From Comamonadaceae bacterium CG_4_10_14_3_um_filter_60_75 (GTDB lineage: Bacteria; Pseudomonadota; Gammaproteobacteria; Burkholderiales; Burkholderiaceae_C), in NCBI GenBank assembly GCA_002784245.1, contig PFKL01000134.1, positions 1 through 8,718 on the forward strand: DNA of 8,718 nt, read 5' to 3'. The notes under the pieces were generated by a model. The model did not search any database, was not told where the DNA came from, and worked only from the letters and a program-made list of their open reading frames with translations. Shown in pieces: positions 1 to 6,433 of the stretch (the first letter of the stretch is position 1; every line of letters starts with the position of its first letter). The position numbers and the translations under genes are program-made.

Positions 1-561
1 CAGTCGGGCGACCAGGCCAAGGCTGCACGCGCCAAACAGGACGCGCAAAAGCTGGCAGAACTCAGTGCCAAGATCAGCGGCATCATTTCAGGCAGCCCCA
101 AGCTGGCGCCGTTCAGCGACCAGATCAGGTTGGCGATCACCCCTGACGGACTGCAGATCCAGATCGTTGACGACCAGAAAAGGCCGATGTTTGACAGCGG
201 CAGCGCCAGCGTCAAGCCCTACATGCGAGATATTTTGCAGCTCATTGGCGAAGCGCTGGTCGACGTGGACAACAAGATCAGTCTGGACGGTCACACCGAC
301 CAGACGCCCTATGGCAGCGGCGCCCGCGGCTACAGCAACTGGGAACTCTCGGCCGACCGCGCCAACGCCACCCGGCGTGAGCTGGTTGCCGCGGGCATGC
401 CCGACGAAAAGATTGCCCGCGTGATGGGGTTGGCGTCAAGCATTTTGCTCGATGAACAAAATCCGCGCAGCCCGTCCAACCGTAGAATCAGCATTACCAT
501 ACTGACCCGCGAGGCTGAAGAGCGTTTGCTGGGCGCCAGACCGACAACCAGCGCCCAGTAG
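1..561 (+). CDS. motB: Flagellar motor stator protein MotB, C-terminal part (5' end outside window)
   Basis: The frame is open from the first base to a TAG stop and gives 186 residues; the N-terminus and membrane helix lie outside the window. MotB pairs with MotA in the proton-driven stator and anchors it to peptidoglycan. The visible part starts with a charged, Ala-rich linker (residues 1-30 of the fragment). An OmpA/MotB peptidoglycan-binding domain follows: a FDSGSA-type strand at 64-69, DGHTD at 96-100, YSNWELSADRAN at 111-122, and SNRRISI at 159-165. These motifs closely match enterobacterial MotB as I remember it, including the GYSNWELSADRA block. The tail after about residue 170 is short. 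motA would be expected just upstream but is not visible. CheY follows after 80 bp. The family call is secure; only the missing 5' end is uncertain. Confidence 0.95.
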   Translation, partial: QSGDQAKAARAKQDAQKLAELSAKISGIISGSPKLAPFSDQIRLAITPDGLQIQIVDDQKRPMFDSGSASVKPYMRDILQLIGEALVDVDNKISLDGHTDQTPYGSGARGYSNWELSADRANATRRELVAAGMPDEKIARVMGLASSILLDEQNPRSPSNRRISITILTREAEERLLGARPTTSAQ

Positions 562-576
562 CCAGCGCCGCTGGGC
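548..576 (+). repeat. Short direct and inverted repeats across the motB stop codon
   Basis: CCAGCGCC occurs twice, at 548-555 and 562-569. GCCCAG at 553-558 can pair with CTGGGC at 571-576, or alternatively CCAGC at 562-566 can pair with GCTGG at 570-574 around a 3-nt loop. No T-run follows, so this is not a convincing rho-independent terminator. It could slow polymerase or protect the 3' end of the motB message, or it could be chance in GC-rich DNA. Confidence 0.35.
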
Positions 577-604
577 CATGTGATACAAGACCGAAGGTTG
601 ATTT

Positions 605-652
605 ATGACTGTTTTCCCAAGCGCCACTGAAAGGCTATGCCATGGCCAGTGA
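605..652 (+). other. Possible 15-codon upstream ORF overlapping the cheY start
   Basis: An ATG at 605 opens a 15-codon frame (MTVFPSATERLCHGQ) that stops with TGA at 650-652, just inside cheY. GAAGG at 593-597 sits 7 nt before its ATG and is a good Shine-Dalgarno match. Translating ribosomes would end on top of the cheY start, which could couple cheY translation to the leader. I recognise no protein family in it, and such short frames arise often by chance. Confidence 0.2.
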
Positions 653-1031
653 ACTCAAATTTTTGGTGGTCGATGACTTCTCCACCATGCGTCGCATCGT
701 GCGTAACCTGCTCAAGGAAATCGGCTACACCGAAGCCGACGAGGCTGAGGACGGTGTCGCAGCGCTCAATAAATTACGCAACTCCAGTTTTGATTTTGTC
801 GTCAGCGACATCAACATGCCCAATATGAACGGGTTTCAGCTGCTGCAAGAAATCAAAAAAGACGACAAACTCAAGCACCTGCCGGTACTGATGGTGACCG
901 CCGAGGCACGCAAGGAAGACATTGTGATGGCCGCCCAGCAAGGTGCTGCAGGCTACATCGTCAAGCCCTTTACCAAATCAACACTGGAAGACAAAGTCAA
1001 CCTGATTTTGACCAAGTTGGGGCTGAAATGA
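642..1031 (+). CDS. cheY: Chemotaxis response regulator CheY
   Basis: This is a 129-residue single-domain receiver with no output domain, the same length as E. coli CheY. When phosphorylated by CheA it binds FliM in the motor switch and changes the direction of rotation. All receiver residues are present, each one position lower than in E. coli: acidic pair D11/D12, phospho-acceptor D56 (in VVSDINMP), T86, Y105 and K108 (in YIVKPF). The surface KPFTKSTLEDKVN stretch and the GFQLLQEIK helix are also CheY-like rather than CheB- or NtrC-like. The start is set by GAAAGG at 629-634, 7 nt before ATG; an ATG at 637 is out of frame. The gene lies 80 bp after motB and its stop overlaps the cheZ start (ATGA), so cheY and cheZ are probably translated together. 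cheA, cheW, cheR and cheB are not in the window. Confidence 0.97.
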   Translation: MASELKFLVVDDFSTMRRIVRNLLKEIGYTEADEAEDGVAALNKLRNSSFDFVVSDINMPNMNGFQLLQEIKKDDKLKHLPVLMVTAEARKEDIVMAAQQGAAGYIVKPFTKSTLEDKVNLILTKLGLK

Positions 1032-1669
1032 GCAACACGATCCCAACCGATGAAGTGCACCAGCGCATTGGCGTGCTGACGCGCCAGTTGCACGATTCAC
1101 TGGCCGGGCTGGGTCTGGCCGATAAGGTCAAGACCTGGGCCGGCGAATTGCCCGACGCCAAAAGCCGTTTGTCCTACATCGCACGCCTGACCGGCGAGGC
1201 CGCCGAGAAGGTGCTCAACAACGTCGATCAGGCCAAACTGCACCATGACCATATTGCCTCCGAGACGCGTCGCATTGGCGCGCTGATCGTCAAGGACCCG
1301 GTGGCCGCTGTCGCCAAGGGCCATGTGATGAACTTCATCAACGACGTGGAGCAAGCCACCCAGGAGATCGACAAGAACCTCACCGACATCATGATGGCGC
1401 AAGACTTTCATGACCTGACGGGCCAGGTGATCGCCAAGGTGGTCACACTGGCGGCCAACATCGAAGAGCAGTTGGTGCAGTTGCTGTTGATCACCGCCCC
1501 TGGCGACGCAGTTGTCAAGACTGCTGCCTCTGACGAACTCAAGGGCGAGTCGGTCAACGTCATCGACGAGCCGGTTTTGCAGGGCCCGGTGGTCAGCCCC
1601 GAGGGCAATCCGGATGTGGTCAAGAGCCAGTCTGAAGTGGACGACCTGCTCGCCAGTCTGGGCTTCTGA
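1028..1669 (+). CDS. cheZ: CheY-P phosphatase CheZ
   Basis: CheZ stimulates dephosphorylation of CheY-P, ending the tumble signal. The protein has 213 residues, against 214 in E. coli. It is mostly long helices that form the dimeric four-helix bundle. The catalytic segment QDFHDLTGQVI (125-135) holds Asp129 and the catalytic Gln133, matching E. coli D143 and Q147. The last 14 residues, SQSEVDDLLASLGF, are the tethered amphipathic peptide that docks on CheY and are almost identical to the E. coli end. A loosely conserved Ala/Val/Asp-rich linker (about 156-199) separates the two. The start ATG overlaps the cheY stop by 4 nt (ATGA). Its Shine-Dalgarno is weak (GGGG-type), consistent with coupling. 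The stop codon lies inside a small tandem repeat. Confidence 0.96.
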   Translation: MSNTIPTDEVHQRIGVLTRQLHDSLAGLGLADKVKTWAGELPDAKSRLSYIARLTGEAAEKVLNNVDQAKLHHDHIASETRRIGALIVKDPVAAVAKGHVMNFINDVEQATQEIDKNLTDIMMAQDFHDLTGQVIAKVVTLAANIEEQLVQLLLITAPGDAVVKTAASDELKGESVNVIDEPVLQGPVVSPEGNPDVVKSQSEVDDLLASLGF

Positions 1670-1688
1670 GGTCTTCTGAGGTCTTCTG
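1664..1688 (+). repeat. 10-bp tandem repeat (2.5 copies) at the cheZ stop codon
   Basis: The unit TTCTGAGGTC occurs at 1664-1673 and 1674-1683 and is followed by a partial TTCTG at 1684-1688. The first copy carries the last cheZ sense codon (TTC, Phe213) and the TGA stop. It looks like a recent slippage duplication of the gene end. It adds 10 bp to the 3' untranslated region and leaves the protein unchanged. Confidence 0.85.
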
Positions 1689-1776
1689 CGAATAGACGGG
1701 CAAACGCCCTGTTTATCGCCCTTTAGTTCCAGGGGCGGATAAAGACAATGGGAAGAACACAAGGTGTTTTTCTCCC
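1670..1776 (+). promoter_or_regulatory. cheZ-flhB intergenic region with several possible RNA hairpins
   Basis: This 107-bp gap is the longest non-coding stretch before flhB. Three foldable elements are visible: GGGC-AAAC-GCCC at 1698-1709; TTTATCGCCC at 1712-1721 against GGGCGGATAAA at 1733-1743, with one bulged G; and a strong hairpin over the flhB start (entered separately). The first two overlap a third option, GGGCAAAC (1698-1705) with GTTT (1711-1714), so they could be alternatives. No T-run marks a clean terminator. GCGGATAA at 1735-1742 matches the sigma-28 -10 box at 7 of 8 bases but has no -35 partner. The region may hold a promoter for flhBAFG-fliA, but I cannot point to one. Confidence 0.4.
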
Positions 1777-1778
1777 AT
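1748..1778 (+). promoter_or_regulatory. Hairpin enclosing the flhB ribosome binding site and start codon
   Basis: ATGGGAAGAACAC (1748-1760) can pair with GTGTTTTT (1764-1771) plus CCCAT (1774-1778). This gives about 13 pairs, including one G-T wobble, with a 2-nt CT bulge at 1772-1773 and a 3-nt AAG loop (1761-1763). The only purine-rich Shine-Dalgarno candidate, AAGG at 1761-1764, lies in the loop and top pair. The A and T of the flhB ATG lie in the basal pairs. The spacing from AAGG to ATG is long (12 nt) unless the RNA is folded. Folding would be expected to limit initiation at flhB; this role is inferred. Confidence 0.5.
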
Positions 1779-2931
1779 GGACTCCAGCAGCCAAGACCGC
1801 AATTTACCCGCCTCTGAGCGCAAGCTGAAAAAAGCACGCGACGACGGACAGGTGGCGCGTTCGCGCGATTTGGCCAACCTGGCGGTACTCGGCGGCGGCG
1901 CCCTCACCCTGATGCTGCTGGCACCATTGATGTTCGAGCACATCCGCGGGGAAATGAGCGCGCAGCTGCTGTTTGACGCGCAAACACTCAAAGACCCGAT
2001 GATCATCATCAACCGGCTGGGCACTATGACCGGCGTGGGCCTGGCCGCCAGTGCCGTGTTTGCCGCCATCATCAGCACCATTGCCATTGTCAGCACGGTG
2101 GCTGCCGGTGGCTGGGTGGCCAGCGTCAAGCCGATCACGCCAGACTTTAGCCGTTTGAACCCGATCAGCGGCTTGGGGCGCCTGTTTTCCAAGGAGAAAG
2201 CCACCGAGGTGCTGAAGATGAGCTTCATCGCGGTGATGCTGCTGTGGGTGGGGTTTAGTTACCTGTCTTCAGGCATGGACACGCTGGGCGCACTGGTGTT
2301 GCAGCCCTCGACCAGAGCCATCGCGCTGTTGTCTGAATGGCTGACCCACGGTGCCGCCCTGATGCTGCTGGTGTTGTTGATAGTGGCCTTGGTGGACGTG
2401 CCGCTGCAGGTTTTTTTGCACAAATCACGCATGAAGATGTCGCATCAGGAAATGAAGCAAGAAGGCAAGGAGTCTGATGGCAACCCGCAGATGAAAGGCC
2501 GCCTGCGCCAGCGCCAGCGCGATATTGCCCAGGGCAACAGTGTGCAGGCGGTGCCCAAGGCTGACTTTGTGCTGATGAACCCAACGCACTACGCGGTGGC
2601 GCTGCGCTACGACGACAGCACCATGGCGGCACCCCAGGTGGTGGCCAAGGGCGCCGATTTGCTGGCCTTCAAAATCCGCGACCTCGCCAAGGAAAACGAC
2701 ATTCCGGTGCTGCAGTCGCCCAAACTGGCGCGCGCGCTGTACGCCCATGCCGAGCTTGACGAAGATATTCCCACCAGTTTGTACACCGCGGTGGCGCAGG
2801 TGCTGGCCTACATCTACCGGCTCAAGGCGGCGATGCGCGGCGACGGCCCCATGCCCGAAGAGGCGCCGACGCCGTTTGTGCCACCCGAACTTGATCCGCT
2901 GTCCAACGTGCTGGCAGCACAACCAGCCTGA
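1777..2931 (+). CDS. flhB: Flagellar type III export gate protein FlhB
   Basis: FlhB is an inner-membrane part of the flagellar export gate that switches export from rod/hook to filament proteins. It has 384 residues against 383 in Salmonella. The N-terminus has the family pattern KLKKARDDGQVARSRDL (16-32). About four membrane segments follow (roughly 34-52, 83-110, 147-165, 183-212), with the conserved loop VKPITPDFSRLNPISGLGRLF between the second and third. The cytoplasmic domain carries the self-cleavage motif N268-P269-T270-H271, cut between Asn and Pro in this family. A Pro/Glu-rich tail (357-384) ends the protein. The start agrees with the spacing from Met to the KLKKA motif in homologues. 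ATG sits in a hairpin (separate entry). flhA follows after 5 nt. The non-flagellar paralogue YscU/SpaS is less likely given the neighbours. Confidence 0.97.
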   Translation: MDSSSQDRNLPASERKLKKARDDGQVARSRDLANLAVLGGGALTLMLLAPLMFEHIRGEMSAQLLFDAQTLKDPMIIINRLGTMTGVGLAASAVFAAIISTIAIVSTVAAGGWVASVKPITPDFSRLNPISGLGRLFSKEKATEVLKMSFIAVMLLWVGFSYLSSGMDTLGALVLQPSTRAIALLSEWLTHGAALMLLVLLIVALVDVPLQVFLHKSRMKMSHQEMKQEGKESDGNPQMKGRLRQRQRDIAQGNSVQAVPKADFVLMNPTHYAVALRYDDSTMAAPQVVAKGADLLAFKIRDLAKENDIPVLQSPKLARALYAHAELDEDIPTSLYTAVAQVLAYIYRLKAAMRGDGPMPEEAPTPFVPPELDPLSNVLAAQPA

Positions 2932-2936
2932 GACCC

Positions 2937-5015
2937 ATGTTTAATTCACTCAAGACCTGGTTTGGCAACAACGCGCGGCTGATGCAAGGTGCAGCCGCGC
3001 CGATGATTGTGGTGGCCATTCTGTCGATGATGGTGCTGCCGCTGCCGCCGTGGCTGCTCGACACTTTTTTCACCTTCAACATCTCGATCGCGCTGATGGT
3101 GATGATGGTGGCCGCTTACATGCTCAAACCGCTGGACTTTGCGGCGTTTCCCGCGGTGCTGTTGCTCACCACCTTGATGCGGCTGTCGCTCAACGTGGCG
3201 TCAACGCGGATTGTGCTGCTTGAAGGTCACACCGGGCCCGACGCGGCCGGCGCGGTGATCGAGGCCTTTGGCCACTTCTTGATTGGCGGCAACTTTGCCG
3301 TGGGTTTGATCGTGTTCGCGATTCTGGTGGTGATCAACTTTGTGGTGGTGACCAAGGGTGCCGAGCGCATTGCCGAGGTATCGGCCCGCTTTGCCCTGGA
3401 CGCCATGCCAGGCAAGCAGATGGCGGTGGACGCAGACCTGAACGCTGGTCTGATCGACGAAAAAGAGGCCAAGCGTCGGCGCGCCGAGGTGGGTGAAGAA
3501 GCCGACTTTTTTGGCTCGATGGACGGTGCGTCGAAGTTTGTGCGTGGCGACGCCATCGCTGGCATTTTGATCTTGCTGATCAATATTTTTGGCGGCTTCA
3601 CCGTCGGCGTGCTGCAGCACGGACTGACCGCCGGGCAAGCCGCTGACACCTATATCCTGCTGGCCGTGGGTGACGCGCTGGTGGCGCAGATTCCGGGCTT
3701 GCTGATCTCGGTCTCGGCGGCGATGGTGGTCTCACGCGTGGGCAAGGAACGCGACCTCAGCAGTCAGATCGTCAACCAGATGTTCATCTCGCCGCGCGTG
3801 CTGGGTGTGACCGCCACCATCATGGGCACGCTGGGCATCATCCCGGGCATGCCGCACACGGTGTTTCTGGGTATTGCGCTGGTGCTGGGTTACGGCGCCT
3901 GGATGTTGGCGCATCAACCAGTGCCGGTCGAAGAAGCACCGGTGATCGCCACCCCCGCGGCAGACGGCGAAGCCACCTGGGACGACCTGCAACCGGTCGA
4001 CCAACTGGGCCTGGAGCTGGGCTACCGCCTGATCACGCTGGTCGACAAGAACCGCCAGGGCGACCTGCTCACCCGCATCAAGGGCGTGCGCCGCAAGTTT
4101 GCCCAGGAAGTGGGCTTTTTGCCGCCGCCGGTCCATGTGCGTGACAACCTGGAGCTCAAGCCCAGCGGCTACCGCATCACCCTGCGCGGCGTGATCGTGG
4201 GCGAAGGCGAGGCTTTCCCAGGCATGTTTCTGGCCATCAATCCGGGCGGCATCAGCACCCCCTTGATCGGCACGCCGACCACCGACCCGGCGTTTGGCCT
4301 GCCGGCGCACTGGATTGACGCCACGCAGAAAGAAGCAGCGCAAATGGCCGGCTTTACCGTGGTTGATTCCGAGACCGTGATGGCCACCCATTTGTCACAC
4401 TTGATGCAAGTGCAGGCCGCCAAATTGCTCAGTCGCACCGAGACCCAACAGCTGGTCGACCATGTGAGCAAGCAGGCACCCAAACTGATTGAAGAAGTGG
4501 TACCCAAAATGGTCTCGATTGCGGTGTTTCAAAAGGTGTTGCAGCTGCTGCTGGAAGAGTCTGTGCACATCCGTGACATCCGCACGATCATCGAGTCGAT
4601 TGCCGAACATGCCACCACCGTCACCGAGCCGGCCGAGCTGGCGCGGCGCGTGCGCGTGGCGCTGTCGCCGGCCATCGTGCAGCAAATCTACGGCCCGGTG
4701 CACGAGCTCAACGTCATCGCCATCGACCCGGCGCTGGAGCGCCTGTTGGTGCAAGCCCTGGGCAACCCCAGCAGCCAGGGCCAGGCGCTCGACCCGGGCG
4801 TGGCCGACATCCTGACGCAAAAAGCCGCCGAAGTGGCACTGAAACAAGAAGAGAGCGGCATCCCCGCCTGTCTGCTGGTGCCCGACGCGATCCGCAGCGC
4901 CATCTCGCGGCTGGTGCGCCGCGTGGCGCCACGCCTGCAGGTGCTCGCGCACAGCGAAATCCCGGAATCCCACACCATACGTATTGGTCCCATCCTTAAA
5001 GGTGCAGCATCATGA
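2937..5015 (+). CDS. flhA: Flagellar type III export gate protein FlhA
   Basis: FlhA forms the nonameric ring of the export gate. Its membrane part couples export to ion flow and its cytoplasmic part docks chaperone-substrate complexes. The protein has 692 residues, the usual enterobacterial length. About eight hydrophobic segments span residues 20-325. The FHIPEP family signature lies around 82-119 (RLSLNVAST, then GHFLIGGNF). The conserved cytoplasmic loop at 140-205 includes RFALDAMPGKQMAVDADLNA, EEADFFGSMDGASKFV and GDAIAG, with a conserved Asp at 205. The cytoplasmic domain runs from about 345 to the end (LGLELGYRLI, HVRDNLELKPSGYRI, then AIDPALE near 598). ATG lies 5 nt after the flhB stop with no good Shine-Dalgarno, so translation probably depends on coupling to flhB. 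The stop overlaps the flhF start. The sequence is intact. Confidence 0.98.
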   Translation: MFNSLKTWFGNNARLMQGAAAPMIVVAILSMMVLPLPPWLLDTFFTFNISIALMVMMVAAYMLKPLDFAAFPAVLLLTTLMRLSLNVASTRIVLLEGHTGPDAAGAVIEAFGHFLIGGNFAVGLIVFAILVVINFVVVTKGAERIAEVSARFALDAMPGKQMAVDADLNAGLIDEKEAKRRRAEVGEEADFFGSMDGASKFVRGDAIAGILILLINIFGGFTVGVLQHGLTAGQAADTYILLAVGDALVAQIPGLLISVSAAMVVSRVGKERDLSSQIVNQMFISPRVLGVTATIMGTLGIIPGMPHTVFLGIALVLGYGAWMLAHQPVPVEEAPVIATPAADGEATWDDLQPVDQLGLELGYRLITLVDKNRQGDLLTRIKGVRRKFAQEVGFLPPPVHVRDNLELKPSGYRITLRGVIVGEGEAFPGMFLAINPGGISTPLIGTPTTDPAFGLPAHWIDATQKEAAQMAGFTVVDSETVMATHLSHLMQVQAAKLLSRTETQQLVDHVSKQAPKLIEEVVPKMVSIAVFQKVLQLLLEESVHIRDIRTIIESIAEHATTVTEPAELARRVRVALSPAIVQQIYGPVHELNVIAIDPALERLLVQALGNPSSQGQALDPGVADILTQKAAEVALKQEESGIPACLLVPDAIRSAISRLVRRVAPRLQVLAHSEIPESHTIRIGPILKGAAS

Positions 5016-6433
5016 ATATTCAACGCTTTATTGCCCCCACTGCCCGCGAAGCGCTGTACAAGGCGCGCATGGCTTTTGGTGACGGCACGCTGATCCTGTC
5101 CAACCGGCCGACTGCCAGCGGCATCGAAGTGGTCGCCACCGGCGAGGACACAGTGGCCGCGCTGGAGCGCAAAGAAACGCCGCTGCAGGCGCGCTCGGCA
5201 GCGGCAGCGTTGGTCAGTGCACCGCGTGCCAACCCCGACAGCCAGGTGCTCGACGATGCCACGCAGCTGGCCATGAGCACACTGTCGTTTCAGGACTACG
5301 TACGCGAGCGCATGCTCAAGCGCCGACAGGAAAGTCAGCTCGGCCAGCGCGTTGATGCACAGCCGCAAACGCAGCGCCCGGCAACGCCAGCCGGTGCGCG
5401 CGCGCCGCTAGCCACGGCGCCACGCGCGGACAGCGCCAATCCGATCGTTGTGCGCACGGCACCACAAGCAGCGCCGTTGGCGCCTTCGGCACCGACACAA
5501 AATATCGTGCGCGAGCTGCAGGCGATGAAAGACCTGATCGAAGACCGTTTCAACACCCTCACCTGGCTGGGACAAGCAAGGCAGAACCCGATCCACGCCA
5601 ATTTGATGCTCAAGCTGATCCGCTGCGGCTACTCGCCCAACTTGTCGCGCACCATCATGGAACGCCTGCCAGAAGACATGGCCGCGGCTGACGCCATGCA
5701 CTGGATCATGGACGTGCTGGCGCACAACCTGCACACCGACGCCGACGGCCCGGCCATTGCACAAGAAGGCGGCGTCTACGCGCTGGTGGGAGCCACCGGC
5801 GTCGGCAAGACCACCACCGCTGCCAAATTGGCCGGCCTGTGCGCCCGCACGCACGGTGCGGCCAGCGTGGGGCTGATCACCCTTGACACCTACCGCGTAG
5901 GCGCCCATGAGCAACTGCGCGCCTACGGCCGCATGCTCGGTGTGGTCGCGCATCAGGCGCAAGACCGCGTCGCCCTGCAAGACCTGCTGGGTCTGCTGGC
6001 CAACAAGAAGATGGTGTTGATTGACACCACCGGCTGCGCGCCGAACGACCCCCGCAAGAACGACCTGCTGGCCATGCTCGACATCAACGGCATCAACCGC
6101 CTGATGGTGCTCAACGCCGGTGGGCACGGCGATACGCTGGAAGACATGGTGGCGTCGTTCAAAAAGGGCGGCGTGCAGCAGACTGTGCTGTCCAAGACCG
6201 ACGAGGCGGCCAAGATTGGCCCGGCGCTGGACGCCGTGATTCGCCACCAGCTCAAATTGCGCGGCGTGACCACCGGCCAGAAAGTGCCTGAAGACTGGGA
6301 GCGCGCTGACGCCGCCAACCTGGTCGCCCTGTCGATGCGCTCGGCCAACAAGTCGGCGTATGACCCCAAGTCCACCGACCTGGGCTTCATCTTTGCCCAG
6401 GCCAACACTCCTGTGGGCCAGCTTCATGCTTGA
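5012..6433 (+). CDS. flhF: Flagellar biosynthesis SRP-type GTPase FlhF
   Basis: FlhF is the third SRP-type GTPase beside Ffh and FtsY. In polar-flagellated bacteria it marks the cell pole and recruits early flagellar parts. The 473 residues show three regions. First is an N-terminal FlhF motif (MNIQRFIAPTAREAL, then LILSNR at 27-32). Second is a low-complexity Ala/Pro/Gln linker (about 110-165). Third is the N-G domain. G motifs: P-loop GATGVGKTTTAAKLA (260-274), LDTYRVGAHEQLRAYG (291-306), DTTG (338-341) and SKTDEAAKIGPALD (394-407). GQKVPEDWERADA (422-434) matches the usual end of the family. DTTG differs from the common DTAG by Ala to Thr. The start overlaps the flhA stop (ATGA), with AAAGG at 4998-5002, 9 nt before ATG. 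It is followed by an flhG-like gene, as is usual for flhF. Confidence 0.96.
   Translation: MNIQRFIAPTAREALYKARMAFGDGTLILSNRPTASGIEVVATGEDTVAALERKETPLQARSAAAALVSAPRANPDSQVLDDATQLAMSTLSFQDYVRERMLKRRQESQLGQRVDAQPQTQRPATPAGARAPLATAPRADSANPIVVRTAPQAAPLAPSAPTQNIVRELQAMKDLIEDRFNTLTWLGQARQNPIHANLMLKLIRCGYSPNLSRTIMERLPEDMAAADAMHWIMDVLAHNLHTDADGPAIAQEGGVYALVGATGVGKTTTAAKLAGLCARTHGAASVGLITLDTYRVGAHEQLRAYGRMLGVVAHQAQDRVALQDLLGLLANKKMVLIDTTGCAPNDPRKNDLLAMLDINGINRLMVLNAGGHGDTLEDMVASFKKGGVQQTVLSKTDEAAKIGPALDAVIRHQLKLRGVTTGQKVPEDWERADAANLVALSMRSANKSAYDPKSTDLGFIFAQANTPVGQLHA

Noticed and set aside
1118..1125. Perfect sigma-28 -10 box (GCCGATAA) on the plus strand inside cheZ
   Set aside because: The -35 position 11 nt upstream (1099-1106, ACTGGCCG) does not resemble TAAAGTTT, and the bases are explained by the CheZ codons for Leu-Ala-Asp-Lys.
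1097..1837. 246-codon open frame on the minus strand opposite cheZ
   Set aside because: It is antisense to a secure cheZ and crosses the intergenic region. It has no domain and its composition is typical of a shadow frame.
3732..4391. 219-codon minus-strand frame opposite flhA
   Set aside because: It is rich in His, Gln and Arg as expected for the complement of flhA codons, with no motif.
6360..6425. Upstream ATG at 6360 as the start of the flhG-like gene
   Set aside because: It would overlap flhF by 74 nt and add 22 residues ahead of the motif that normally sits at the N-terminus of FlhG.
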